A program made the translations under genes and the position numbers. This document shows, piece after piece, positions 9,321 to 17,788 of a DNA stretch of 45,901 nt; position 1 is the stretch's first letter, and every line of letters starts with the position of its first letter. The DNA is from Nostoc sp. CHAB 5836 (lineage in GTDB: Bacteria; Cyanobacteriota; Cyanobacteriia; Cyanobacteriales; Nostocaceae), in assembly GCF_020829445.1 (NCBI RefSeq), contig NZ_JAIVFV010000041.1, positions 1 to 45,901 of the forward strand, written 5' to 3'. The notes beneath the pieces were generated by a model, which ran no database searches, had not been told where the DNA came from, and saw nothing but the letters and a program-made list of their open reading frames with translations.

Positions 9321-10385
9321 ATGAACACCAAACTTGAGACAGTCAAAAATTCAAAGTTAACTCAACTGGAAACAGAAGTTAATAAAAAGGCAATGAATCT
9401 CGCTGCCAGTTGGTATGTTGCTCTGCCCTCAAAAGCTTTAGGTAAAAAGCCAAAAGAAATAGAGTTATTTGGTCTGCCCTTAGTCGCTTGGCGAGATCAA
9501 AATGATCAGCCAGTGATTATGCAACGTCACTGCTCACACATGGGCGCTAGTCTGGCGGTTGGTAAGGTAGTAGATGGTTGTATTCAATGTCCTTTCCATC
9601 ACTGGCGTTATGATAGCTCTGGGCAATGTGTTTTCGTAACTAGTCTAAACGAAATTCCTCCAAAAGCTCGTCAGGTTAATTATGCCACGGCAGAAAGATA
9701 CGGTTATATCTGGGTGTGGTACGGTTCTGAGACTCCTCTGTTCCCTTTGCCTGAGTTTCCAGCAGCTGAAGACGAGAGACATAACTATATGTCTTTCCGC
9801 TTTACAGATCCAACCACAACAACACCGCGACGTGTGCTTGAAAACGGGTATGACTATTATCATTTTGTGACACTACACGATGTAAAAGTTTCTGAACCCA
9901 TTAAAATCACTCTGTTAACAACTGACCAACAGTATCTAGCACAACAGAGCGAACCACCTATTCAAAAAGAAGCTAGGTTTGCAGCGTTAATTGAATGCTC
10001 ACTCGAAGGTTTAGATCCAGTAGCCCGGGCATTTGGGTTTAAAGCTGAAAACTTTACGCTATTAATAGATAGTTGGTGCGGTGGACAGAAGGTTACGGCC
10101 TTTATAGATGGTAAGGAGATCTATAAGACGCTGGTAGGCATGACTCCTATTACTGAAAACAACTCTGTCCAGAACATCTTGGTAATGGTAAAGAAAACTG
10201 GCAAATTCTGGCAGGATATATTTCATTATGTGGTTTTTAGTTTGGAAAACAGAATTGGTGCAAAGCAAGATCTGCCAATCTATGACAACATAAATCCAAA
10301 CGTGGGGGGGGCTTACGTCAAGCACGATCTGGCAGTCTTGAAGTATAGAGAATTCCATCAAAGATGGGTTGATCAGGTCGAGTAA
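9321..10385 (+). CDS. Rieske non-heme iron oxygenase
   Basis: A 354-residue Rieske oxygenase alpha subunit. The [2Fe-2S] motif is CSHMGAS...CPFHHW (C71, H73, C90, H93). The catalytic iron site is N175-x2-D178-x2-H181-x4-H186 in ENGYDYYHFVTLHD. The domain order and HxxxxH spacing are those of the pheophorbide-a-oxygenase / 3-ketosteroid-hydroxylase side of the family, which hydroxylates or desaturates large hydrophobic molecules. An AAAGGAGA site lies before the ATG, 45 bp after the prenyl synthase gene, so the two are probably co-transcribed. The likely role is oxidative tailoring of the cyclised terpenoid. A ferredoxin and reductase must come from elsewhere. Substrate unknown. Confidence 0.85.
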   Translation: MNTKLETVKNSKLTQLETEVNKKAMNLAASWYVALPSKALGKKPKEIELFGLPLVAWRDQNDQPVIMQRHCSHMGASLAVGKVVDGCIQCPFHHWRYDSSGQCVFVTSLNEIPPKARQVNYATAERYGYIWVWYGSETPLFPLPEFPAAEDERHNYMSFRFTDPTTTTPRRVLENGYDYYHFVTLHDVKVSEPIKITLLTTDQQYLAQQSEPPIQKEARFAALIECSLEGLDPVARAFGFKAENFTLLIDSWCGGQKVTAFIDGKEIYKTLVGMTPITENNSVQNILVMVKKTGKFWQDIFHYVVFSLENRIGAKQDLPIYDNINPNVGGAYVKHDLAVLKYREFHQRWVDQVE

Positions 10386-10691
10386 TGTGACACAAAAACC
10401 AGGATTAGCGCTATTAGTTATCCAGCTAGTCCAGGAGATTTTAACGAACTTTGGAGGTTTAAGTCCTAGCCTTTGAAGGGCAGCGCGAATTGAACGCCTA
10501 AATCTAAATCCCCGTCACAAAACGTAATTGCTCTCTTCTCTACGAGACGCTAAAAGCGAACGCAGCGTTAGCGACTGTGCGTAGCGTCATGGGCGAAAAA
10601 GCGAATTGCCAATTGGTTTAATTCCTGTAGTTTGAGTCAAAGTGAAATAGCCTTGGCTATTGCAGTTTAGTTGTAAAATGAAGAACGGCAG
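10386..10691. repeat. Repeat-containing spacer before ispH
   Basis: No gene seen. Around 10507-10592 the spacer carries a palindromic repeat, CACAAAACGTAATTG ... CTTCTCTACGAGACGCT ... GCGAACGCAGCGTTAG. Closely related units recur at about 19765-19820. The rest is unremarkable AT-rich sequence leading to ispH. Confidence 0.5.
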
Positions 10692-11909
10692 ATGAATACA
10701 AAAGCATTTAAGCGATTGCTCCATAGTTCCGAACGTTACTATCGTAAGGGATTTGGGCATCAAACAGAAGTCAACACGATGTTGTACTCTGAGTATCAAA
10801 GCAGCTTAATTCAGCAGATACGAGAGAACGACTACACATTGCAAAAAGGTAATGTCACAATTAAGCTAGCGGAAACGTTTGGATTTTGCTGGGGAGTAGA
10901 ACGAGCGATCGCTCTGGCTTATGAGACACATCAGCAATTTCCCACCGAGCGTATTTGGATTACCAACGAAATCATTCACAACCCCTCTGTCAATCAAAAC
11001 TTAAGGGAAATGCAAATTGAATTTATTCCAGTCAACGAAGAGGGAAAGAAGGATTTTTCTGTTGTTGGTACAGAAGATGTTGTGATTCTACCTGCTTTTG
11101 GTGCTAGTATTGAAGAGATGCAGCTGTTAAATCAAAAAGGCTGCAAAATTATGGATACGACTTGCCCTTGGGTATCTAAAGTGTGGAATAGCGTTGAGAA
11201 GCACAAAAAACGTAACTACACTTCAATTGTTCATGGCAAGTACAACCATGAAGAAACAATTGCAACCACTTCCTACGCAGATAAGTACCTTGTTGTCCTA
11301 AACCTGCAACAAGCAGAGTATGTCTGCAACTACATCCTTCATGGTGGAAACCGTGAGGAATTCTTAGCCAAATTTGCCAAAGCTTATTCTCCTGGATTCG
11401 ATCCCGATACCGACTTAGAATGGGTGGGTATCGCCAATCAGACCACTATGCTTAAGGGAGAAACCGAGCACATTGGTAAGTTGTTTGAGCGGACACTTAT
11501 GCGTAAGTACGGCCCAGCCAATATCAATGACCATTTTCTCAGCTTCAACACCATCTGTGATGCTACCCAAGAACGTCAGGATGCAATGTTTAAGCTTGTA
11601 GAAGACAAGTTGGATCTAATGGTAGTTGTTGGCGGTTTTAACTCTTCTAACACGACTCACCTTTGCGAAATCTCCAGTGAACGCGGGATTCCTTCCTATC
11701 ACATTGACAGTGCAGAGCGCTTGGGGCCAGGTAACCGCATCCAACATAAAAAATTGCATCAAGACATTGAAGTATTTGAAGATTGGTTACCTTCGGATCT
11801 AATTGTTGTAGGAATTACTTCTGGAGCTTCGACACCAGATAAAGTGGTTTCTGATGTTATTGAGAAAATTTTTGCCATCAAAGGCGCTATGAACTGTGTT
11901 TTAAACTAG
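10692..11909 (+). CDS. ispH: 4-hydroxy-3-methylbut-2-enyl diphosphate reductase
   Basis: Last MEP enzyme, converting HMBPP into IPP and DMAPP with a [4Fe-4S] cluster. The 405-residue form is the longer plant/cyanobacterial type. Cluster cysteines are C66 ([11 protein letters not shown]), C158 ([11 protein letters not shown]) and C289 ([11 protein letters not shown]). [16 protein letters not shown] and [13 protein letters not shown] are also present. The C-terminus ends MNCVLN; its TAG stop lies inside the left inverted repeat of the MITE-like element at 11906-12027, so the last residues and stop may have been altered by that insertion. It is followed by ispE. Confidence 0.96.
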   Translation: MNTKAFKRLLHSSERYYRKGFGHQTEVNTMLYSEYQSSLIQQIRENDYTLQKGNVTIKLAETFGFCWGVERAIALAYETHQQFPTERIWITNEIIHNPSVNQNLREMQIEFIPVNEEGKKDFSVVGTEDVVILPAFGASIEEMQLLNQKGCKIMDTTCPWVSKVWNSVEKHKKRNYTSIVHGKYNHEETIATTSYADKYLVVLNLQQAEYVCNYILHGGNREEFLAKFAKAYSPGFDPDTDLEWVGIANQTTMLKGETEHIGKLFERTLMRKYGPANINDHFLSFNTICDATQERQDAMFKLVEDKLDLMVVVGGFNSSNTTHLCEISSERGIPSYHIDSAERLGPGNRIQHKKLHQDIEVFEDWLPSDLIVVGITSGASTPDKVVSDVIEKIFAIKGAMNCVLN

Positions 11910-12027
11910 TAGTCCGCCAAGTCAACAATGCTTGATTTGTAGTGAGCGCTTTAGCGCTCAAATCAAGGACTAAAGTCCTTACTACGAACTTATTCACCCA
12001 ATCAAAGTTAGTGTGGTGGACTACTAG
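11906..12027. mobile_element. 122-bp MITE-like element overlapping the ispH stop
   Basis: Terminal inverted repeats CTAGTAGTCCGCCAA and GTGGTGGACTACTAG belong to the same family as 7204-7303. The interior contains nested palindromes (GAGCGCTTTAGCGCTC and GGACTAAAGTCC). The first four bases overlap the 3' end of ispH and supply its TAG stop. The reading frame that extends ispE upstream through this element is considered spurious. Confidence 0.75.
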
Positions 12028-12163
12028 TCGAACTTTCCTAACTGTAAGAAAGGGTCATATTCCAAAAAGGTTGTGTGTGGTTTATGGGTTAGCTGTCTAC
12101 CGCACTACCTTTCTACTGACTAACAATTCCACCATATCAACTACAACCTTAGTAGAAAAATAT

Positions 12164-13114
12164 ATGCGCTCTTGCTCCTTACTTGCTTCGGCAAAAATCA
12201 ATTTGTATTTGGAGATCATTCGCGATCGCCCGGATGGCTACCACGATCTGTTAATGGTACTCCAAAGTATTGACTTGGCAGATCAAATTGACCTGCGATC
12301 AACTCAAACTAATACTATCCAGGTGTATTGTAATCATCCAGAAGTACCTCAAGACCATCGTAATCTTGCTTATAAAGCGGTAGCTGTCATGGCAAAGCAC
12401 TTTCCGCACGCTTTTGCCAAATATGGCGGTGTCGATATTACAATTCACAAGCGGATTCCTGTTGGAGCGGGACTGGCTGGAGGTTCTACAAATGCTGCTG
12501 CGGTTTTGGTTGGGCTAAATTTGATGTGGGAACTAGGACTCAATCACAAACAATTACAATACCTGGGGTCTTTACTCGGATCAGATGTACCCTTCTGTAT
12601 TGTTGGTGGTACAACACTGGCAACAGGACGGGGCGAGTACCTCACTCCTTTACCAGCAATAGATAATTTTTATGTGGTATTAGCAAAGTACCGCAGTCTT
12701 TCGGTTTCAACAGCTTGGGCTTACCAGACGTATCGTCATCAATATCTGCACTCCAATGTGTCAAATACTTCTATGACAGGACATCCTGACCAAGGAGCAT
12801 ACTCAGGAAAAATCGTGTCTGCAATTGCTCGCCAAAATCAGATGCAAATTTACCAATTGCTTCATAATGACCTAGAGCGAGTAGTACTGCCAACATATCC
12901 TCAGGTGCAGCAACTGCGAGAGGAATTCCAACGCTTGGGATGCCCCGGAATAATGTCAGGTTCTGGCCCAACTGTGTTTGCTTTAACCAAATCGCAGGCT
13001 CAGGCGCAACAAGTTGTTGAAGCTGTAAACGCTGCTATTTCTGACCCTGATTTAGAACTTTGGATTTCGCAATTTACAAATTCCAGTATTCGTGTTTTAT
13101 CTTTTGATAACTAA
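12164..13114 (+). CDS. ispE: 4-(cytidine 5'-diphospho)-2-C-methyl-D-erythritol kinase
   Basis: A GHMP-family kinase phosphorylating the 2-hydroxyl of CDP-ME in the MEP pathway. With the ATG at 12164 (MRSCSLLASAKINLYLEI) it is 316 residues, normal for the family. It shows the N-terminal SAKINLYLEI with RPDGYHDL, the ATP-binding PVGAGLAGGSTNAAAVL loop, and the C-terminal GCPGIMSGSGPTVFAL motif. The frame stays open upstream to 11942, but that part is MITE sequence and has no similarity to IspE. The adjacent downstream gene is a P-loop kinase, 32 bp away. Confidence 0.95.
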   Translation: MRSCSLLASAKINLYLEIIRDRPDGYHDLLMVLQSIDLADQIDLRSTQTNTIQVYCNHPEVPQDHRNLAYKAVAVMAKHFPHAFAKYGGVDITIHKRIPVGAGLAGGSTNAAAVLVGLNLMWELGLNHKQLQYLGSLLGSDVPFCIVGGTTLATGRGEYLTPLPAIDNFYVVLAKYRSLSVSTAWAYQTYRHQYLHSNVSNTSMTGHPDQGAYSGKIVSAIARQNQMQIYQLLHNDLERVVLPTYPQVQQLREEFQRLGCPGIMSGSGPTVFALTKSQAQAQQVVEAVNAAISDPDLELWISQFTNSSIRVLSFDN

Positions 13115-13146
13115 GTTGTGAATTTTAACTTTCTCAAGGAGGACAC

Positions 13147-13728
13147 ATGGTTAGAATCATTGCGATCGTTGGTATGCCAGGGTCAGGAAAGAGCGTGGTA
13201 GCTGGGTATCTTAAGAATAATGGTTTTCCGATCATTCATTTTGGGGAAATTATTATGAATGAAGTTGAAAAACGAGGTTTAGCAATCACCCCACAAAACG
13301 AACAAATAGTGAGAGAAGAAATTAGACAAAAGTATGGGATGGATGTCTGTGCCAAACTATCCTTACCAATAATTAAATCAACGCTGTTAGAGCATCAATT
13401 AGTTGTGATTGATGGTTTATATAGTTTTAGCGAGTACAAAACTCTCAAAATAGAATTTAAAAAGGAGTTACTCGTTGTAGCAATTTTCACTCCTAAGTCT
13501 CTCAGGTATGAACGGCTCACGTTTAGGCATGAAAGACCTTTAAAAATTGCAGAAGCAGAGAGAAGAGACTTCATGGAAATTGAAAGGATTGAAAAAGGAG
13601 GCCCAATTGCTATGGCAGACATAACCATAATTAATGATGGAAATCAATACCAGTTATACAGAAAGTTAGAAGCATTACTGGCTGAAATATTACAAGAAGT
13701 TTACCCTCTTACAGCAGCTAGTTTATAA
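13147..13728 (+). CDS. P-loop kinase, archaeal UPF0200 / dephospho-CoA-kinase-like
   Basis: A 193-residue P-loop NTPase of the AAA_18/nucleotide-kinase type. Walker A is GMPGSGKS (9-16). The following features resemble archaeal UPF0200 proteins: HFGEIIMNEVEKRGLAIT, the IREKYG-like segment (EEIRQKYGMD), VVIDGLYSFSEYKTLKIEF, the ERLTFRHERP lid and MADITIINDG. Members are annotated as dephospho-CoA-kinase-related and the substrate is unsettled. A strong AAGGAGG site precedes the ATG, and the gene follows ispE by 32 bp, so it is probably co-transcribed. The DNA is more AT-rich than ispE or dxr. In this context it might phosphorylate CMP released by IspF, or a prenyl (mono)phosphate. That is speculation. 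Confidence 0.7.
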   Translation: MVRIIAIVGMPGSGKSVVAGYLKNNGFPIIHFGEIIMNEVEKRGLAITPQNEQIVREEIRQKYGMDVCAKLSLPIIKSTLLEHQLVVIDGLYSFSEYKTLKIEFKKELLVVAIFTPKSLRYERLTFRHERPLKIAEAERRDFMEIERIEKGGPIAMADITIINDGNQYQLYRKLEALLAEILQEVYPLTAASL

Positions 13729-13732
13729 ATCA

Positions 13733-13790
13733 ATACACTTGGGTTAAGCATTTCCTCCTTCTCTTTCTCTCTGTGACAGAGAATTGGTAT
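13733..13790. repeat. MITE remnant between kinase gene and dxr
   Basis: The segment CAATACACTTGGGTTAAGCA plus the pyrimidine-rich TTTCCTCCTTCTCTTTCTCT is the reverse complement of one half of the element at 45085-45217. It ends in GAATTGGTATT. It seems to be a truncated copy. Confidence 0.6.
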
Positions 13791-13828
13791 TAAAACTAGA
13801 CAACAATTATTGCATTGGGAATTTTATT

Positions 13829-15016
13829 ATGAAAGCAATATCTCTCCTTGGCTCAACAGGCTCTATCGGTACCCAAACTCTCGATATTGTTAACCAGTAT
13901 CCGAATGACTTTCGGATTGTGGGATTAGCCGCTTTACAGAATGTAGAATTGCTGGCTCAACAAATTCGTGATTTTCAACCTGCGATTGTAGCTATCGGTA
14001 ATACACAAAAGTTGCCGGAGTTAAAAAATGCGATCGCCGACTTAGATCCCCAACCGATTCTTTTAGCAGGAGAAGCTGGAGTCATTGAAGTGGCTCGTTA
14101 CTACGAAACTGAAATTGTCGTGACTGGCATTGTGGGTTGTGCAGGGCTATTACCTACAATTGCAGCAATTGAGGCGGGCAAAGACATTGCTTTGGCAAAC
14201 AAGGAAACACTGATTGCAGGGGGGCCAGTTGTCCTCCCTTTAATACAAAAGCACGGTGTAAAGTTATTGCCCGCAGATTCAGAGCATTCAGCGATTTTTC
14301 AGTGTTTGCAGGGAGTACCAGATGGAGGGCTGCGGCGTTTGATGCTGACTGCTTCTGGAGGAGCATTCCGGGATTGGTCTGTTGATAAGTTATCAACAGT
14401 CACTGTTGCTGATGCCTTGAAGCATCCTAACTGGTCAATGGGTCGCAAAATTACAGTTGATTCCGCCACTCTGATGAATAAGGGATTGGAGGTCATCGAG
14501 GCTCACTGGCTTTTTGGCATTGATTATGACCATATTGAAATTGTCATACATCCCCAGAGCATTATCCATTCTCTGATCGAACTGCAAGACACCTCAGTGT
14601 TGGCGCAACTAGGCTGGCCCGATATGCGCCTGCCCTTACTGTATGCTTTGTCTTGGCCAGAGCGAATTTACACTGCTTGGCAGCAGTTAGATTTAGTCAA
14701 GGTAGGCGAGATGACCTTTCTTGCACCAGACCACAAAAAGTATCCCTGTATGCAACTAGCTTATGCTGCTGGTCGAGATGGAGGTTGTATGCCAGCAGTA
14801 CTCAATGCTGCGAATGAAGAGGCTGTAGCTTTATTCTTGTCAAAAAGAATTCCGTTTTTAGATATTCCGTGTTTGATTGAACAGGCGTGCGATCGCTACC
14901 AAGTTCACAACTGCTCGTCCCCAACTCTTGACGACATTATTGCAGCAGATCAATGGGCTAGACAAGAAGTTGTTACCGCTTCTCAGACTTTAAAACGGAC
15001 AATGATTGCAGTCTAA
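13829..15016 (+). CDS. dxr: 1-deoxy-D-xylulose-5-phosphate reductoisomerase
   Basis: Second MEP step (also called ispC): NADPH-dependent rearrangement of DXP to MEP. From ATG 13829 the product is 395 residues. It begins [20 protein letters not shown] with the NADPH-binding GSTGSIG. It continues with NKETLIAGG, the metal-binding [16 protein letters not shown], the SGGAF loop, [20 protein letters not shown] and the [11 protein letters not shown] motif, so all expected active-site motifs are present. The open frame upstream of ATG 13829 enters a repeat remnant and is rejected. ispF follows after 85 bp. Confidence 0.97.
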   Translation: MKAISLLGSTGSIGTQTLDIVNQYPNDFRIVGLAALQNVELLAQQIRDFQPAIVAIGNTQKLPELKNAIADLDPQPILLAGEAGVIEVARYYETEIVVTGIVGCAGLLPTIAAIEAGKDIALANKETLIAGGPVVLPLIQKHGVKLLPADSEHSAIFQCLQGVPDGGLRRLMLTASGGAFRDWSVDKLSTVTVADALKHPNWSMGRKITVDSATLMNKGLEVIEAHWLFGIDYDHIEIVIHPQSIIHSLIELQDTSVLAQLGWPDMRLPLLYALSWPERIYTAWQQLDLVKVGEMTFLAPDHKKYPCMQLAYAAGRDGGCMPAVLNAANEEAVALFLSKRIPFLDIPCLIEQACDRYQVHNCSSPTLDDIIAADQWARQEVVTASQTLKRTMIAV

Positions 15017-15101
15017 AAAGTTCTGTTTAGCATTTAGACATCCAGCTTTTTATTTTGCCTCTCTTTTTGTTTGAGAAAAAGTTTAATTATTTAATAGGCT
15101 C

Positions 15102-15584
15102 ATGAATATTAGGATTGGCAACGGTTACGATATCCATCGTTTAGTTGTAGGTCGCCCTTTGATTCTAGGAGGGATAGAAATTTCCCATGAAATGGGGTTA
15201 TTAGGTCACAGTGATGCTGATGTACTGACCCATGCAATTATGGATGCTATGTTAGGAGCTTTAAGCCTGGGAGATATCGGTCATTACTTTCCACCCACCG
15301 ATCAAGAATGGGCAGGTGCTGATAGTCTAGTTTTGCTAACTAAAGTTCATCACTTGGTACAGGAGCAAGGGTGGCAAATCGGTAATATTGACTCTGTAGT
15401 GGTGGCAGAACGTCCTAAACTTAAACCTTATATCCCAACAATGTGTGCGCGAATCGCAAGTGTTTTGGAACTGGAAGCCTCACAGGTGGGCATTAAAGCA
15501 ACCACCAATGAAAAACTAGGTTCTGTCGGACGAGAAGAGGGGATTGCTGCCCATACTGTAGCCTTGTTAGTATCTTCTAATTGA
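15102..15584 (+). CDS. ispF: 2-C-methyl-D-erythritol 2,4-cyclodiphosphate synthase
   Basis: Zn-dependent trimeric enzyme converting CDP-ME 2-phosphate to MEcPP with release of CMP. The 160-residue product is the standard length. The metal ligands are in GNGYDIHRL and [36 protein letters not shown] near the C-terminus is the classic IspF signature. It lies between dxr and ispD on the same strand; in many bacteria ispD and ispF are adjacent or fused, here they are separate with a repeat-filled gap of about 260 bp. Confidence 0.97.
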   Translation: MNIRIGNGYDIHRLVVGRPLILGGIEISHEMGLLGHSDADVLTHAIMDAMLGALSLGDIGHYFPPTDQEWAGADSLVLLTKVHHLVQEQGWQIGNIDSVVVAERPKLKPYIPTMCARIASVLELEASQVGIKATTNEKLGSVGREEGIAAHTVALLVSSN

Positions 15585-15624
15585 ATAAGGTGTGGGTAAA
15601 AATCTGCCTTCGACACCCTACTTT

Positions 15625-15805
15625 AACAGGGCTTTACCTTTGCCGCATTTCTCACCAGCTCAAGGCGTTTGATGGAGCAGAAGATAAGTAATGAGTAATG
15701 AGTAAAAACTTCTTACTTCTTACTTCTTACTCATTACTTATTACTTATTACTTCTCCCCTGCACAAACGCAGGCTTTAAAAGGTGTGGTGAGAAATCCGG
15801 GCTTT
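15625..15805. repeat. Composite palindromic repeat between ispF and ispD
   Basis: An inner palindrome of tandem heptamer-type units (AAGTAATGAGTAATGAGTAA at 15686-15705 against TTACTCATTACTTATTACTT at 15727-15746) lies inside weaker outer arms (CATTTCTCACCA at about 15646 against TGGTGAGAAATC at about 15787). Tandem short repeats of this type are common in Nostocales. The small open frame at 15698-15883 is made of this repeat and overlaps ispD, so it is not called as a gene. Confidence 0.6.
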
Positions 15806-15845
15806 GTACTATTCGATATTAAACCCTATTTCTATAGGATAAGTT

Positions 15846-16577
15846 ATGTACTTACTAATTCCAGCCGCAGGACAAGGCCGTAGAATGCGGAGTAGTCGAA
15901 ATAAACTGCTCCTCACTTTGTTAGATGAACCTATAATTGCCTGGACACTCAAGGCAGCTGAGGCTTCTGAGCAGATTCACTGGATAGGCGTGATTTGTCA
16001 GCCAGAGGACTTAATAGATTTTCAAGAAATTGTGGCAAACTTGTCGCTAACTAAGCCAGTGCATTTTATTTTAGGGGGAGCAACCCGCCAGGATTCAGTC
16101 TATAATGGTTTACAATCCTTACCTCCAATGGCAGAACGCGTGTTAATTCACGATGGAGCTAGGTGTTTGGTGACACCAAAGTTGTTTGACCGATGTGCTG
16201 TTAAAATTCTGAATTCTCAAGGTTTGATTGCTGCGGTTCCTGTTAAAGACACGATCAAAATTGTAGAGCCACAAACAAATGTGATTACTAATACACCAGA
16301 TAGATGTCAACTCTGGGCTGCCCAAACCCCTCAGGGATTTGAAGTGGAGCTACTACAACAATGTCATGATAAAGGTCGTTACCAGAGTTGGGAGGTAACA
16401 GATGATGCTACCTTGTTTGAACAATGCCAGCTGCCTGTGCAGATTGTCCAAGGAGAAGAGACGAACTTGAAAGTGACAACGCCTGTTGATTTAGCCCTTG
16501 CCGAATTCATCCTCCGACAACGATTGCAAGAGCAGTTAAGGCAATCTCTTGACACTATATCAACGCTGACGAGGTGA
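15846..16577 (+). CDS. ispD: 2-C-methyl-D-erythritol 4-phosphate cytidylyltransferase
   Basis: Third MEP step, transferring CMP from CTP to MEP. The 243-residue product starts MYLLIPAAGQGRRM with the nucleotide-binding loop, followed by NKLLLTLLDEPIIAWTL, GGATRQDSVYNGL, VLIHDGARCLV, VPVKDTIK and AAQTPQGFEVELL, all typical of IspD. It is the last of the seven MEP genes in the window, so the pathway from pyruvate and G3P to IPP/DMAPP is complete here. No strong terminator could be seen directly after it. Confidence 0.96.
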   Translation: MYLLIPAAGQGRRMRSSRNKLLLTLLDEPIIAWTLKAAEASEQIHWIGVICQPEDLIDFQEIVANLSLTKPVHFILGGATRQDSVYNGLQSLPPMAERVLIHDGARCLVTPKLFDRCAVKILNSQGLIAAVPVKDTIKIVEPQTNVITNTPDRCQLWAAQTPQGFEVELLQQCHDKGRYQSWEVTDDATLFEQCQLPVQIVQGEETNLKVTTPVDLALAEFILRQRLQEQLRQSLDTISTLTR

Positions 16578-17040
16578 CAAGTCGTTTAAACAAATGGGCT
16601 TTTGGGCGTTGCTGAATCAAGGGATGAAATTTTACGTATTGAAAACTAAAACTCCTCATTTTCTGTGCGTGAGAAATATCACCATGCAAATATGCAATGC
16701 CAGATTTTGAATTTGGGAGTAAGTAGACACAATGAAACATAAAATGCCAACCAATGAAATCAGCTTCTGATCAGCTTTTACCTTCAGCATAGCTGCCTTC
16801 TACTTATGTCACTTTTGCAAATATCAGTAAATCACAAACTTTTGAAAATGAATGTAATATGCTGCAATCCGTACGGCGGGCTACGCCTACGCAGTATTAA
16901 ATTGGGTGATTTATGCCTCTAATTTTTAGCACCTAACAAAATCGCACTGCTCCCGACATCGCGTTATTTATCGAATAGTACTTTGTCCAGTTAAAAAAGA
17001 AAAGTTGAGACTGACGCAGCGAAGCGGAGAATCGGGTGCA
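16578..17040. other. Gene-free spacer after ispD
   Basis: No credible gene was seen. The sequence is AT-rich with a short palindromic patch near 16871 (TACGGCGGGCTACGCCTACG). The spacer ends at the hairpin preceding the transporter gene and probably separates the terpenoid cluster from the following genes. Confidence 0.5.
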
Positions 17041-17085
17041 AAATCCTCTGTGCATCATTCCCGTATCGATGCACAGAGGATTTTT
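17041..17085 (+). terminator. Strong hairpin with T-run in leader of transporter gene
   Basis: A perfect 16-bp stem, AAATCCTCTGTGCATC against GATGCACAGAGGATTT, with an 11-base loop runs directly into TTTTT-type sequence. It has the form of an intrinsic terminator on the + strand and lies 30-75 bp upstream of the transporter start at 17117. It may end transcripts of the terpenoid cluster or act as an attenuator of the transporter gene. A palindromic operator cannot be excluded. Confidence 0.65.
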
Positions 17086-17116
17086 CAGTTTGCACACCAA
17101 TGATAAGGTATTGTCA

Positions 17117-17788
17117 GTGAATACACTTTTAATTTCCCTGATACCACTCGCTGCTGTTGATAGTCTTAACCCAACTACAACAGCACTTCAAATTTACCTG
17201 CTAATTACACCAAAACCTCTGGTTCGTTCTATAACTTTTATCTTGGGAATCATTGCTGGATATTGGACTGCTGGCTTATTGATTGCCCTTGGTTTTAGTA
17301 AGGTAATTGTAAATGTGATTAACAGTGCTGATAAATTTATCTATGTGATCCAATTTATTATCGGTATTATACTGATTATCGTTGGTTTCACACTCAATCA
17401 ATCCTTTGGTAAACAAGCAACTATAAAACATCCGAAATCGCTCAAACCAATGAGTACATTTGTCTTGGGTGCCGTTGCCACTTTATGGGATGTTCCTACA
17501 GCATTACCTTATATCATTGCCATTGAGCGGATTGCTGGAGCAAAGCTAAACCTGCTAAAACTCATGGGTGTATTAGGCTTCTATAACTTAATTTTTGTCT
17601 TGCCACTTATTGTTTTGCTATGGATTTACATCATGATGGGTAACAAAAGTGCTGTCCTGCTTGAAAGAATCAATAGACAAATAGCGAAGTGGTTTCCCAT
17701 AATTTTGCAAGTCCTTATGGTCTGTTTTGGTGTATTACTGGTTGTTGATTCTACTATTCATGCTTTCAATTGCCTGCTACAGCGATAG
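17117..17788 (+). CDS. GAP/SfLAP-type (LysE superfamily) membrane transporter
   Basis: A hydrophobic protein with about six membrane segments. NTLLISLIPLAAVDSLNPTT at the N-terminus, then GIIAGYWTAGLLIALG, a WDVPTALPYIIAI segment and a C-terminal membrane pair fit the GAP family (PF11139-like, relatives of LysE-type exporters). From GTG 17117 it has 223 residues. I chose this start because the upstream frame crosses the 17041-17085 hairpin and because AAGG lies 8 bases before the GTG. The substrate is unknown; it is separated from the MEP cluster by about 540 bp and a terminator-like hairpin. Confidence 0.65.
   Translation: MNTLLISLIPLAAVDSLNPTTTALQIYLLITPKPLVRSITFILGIIAGYWTAGLLIALGFSKVIVNVINSADKFIYVIQFIIGIILIIVGFTLNQSFGKQATIKHPKSLKPMSTFVLGAVATLWDVPTALPYIIAIERIAGAKLNLLKLMGVLGFYNLIFVLPLIVLLWIYIMMGNKSAVLLERINRQIAKWFPIILQVLMVCFGVLLVVDSTIHAFNCLLQR

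Noticed and set aside
11942..12163. 74-residue N-terminal extension of IspE
   Set aside because: The extension is encoded by the MITE-like element and following leader; the IspE family starts at the SAKINL region, so ATG 12164 is used.
15698..15883. 61-residue open frame between ispF and ispD
   Set aside because: It is composed of tandem repeat DNA and overlaps the ispD start; no plausible product.
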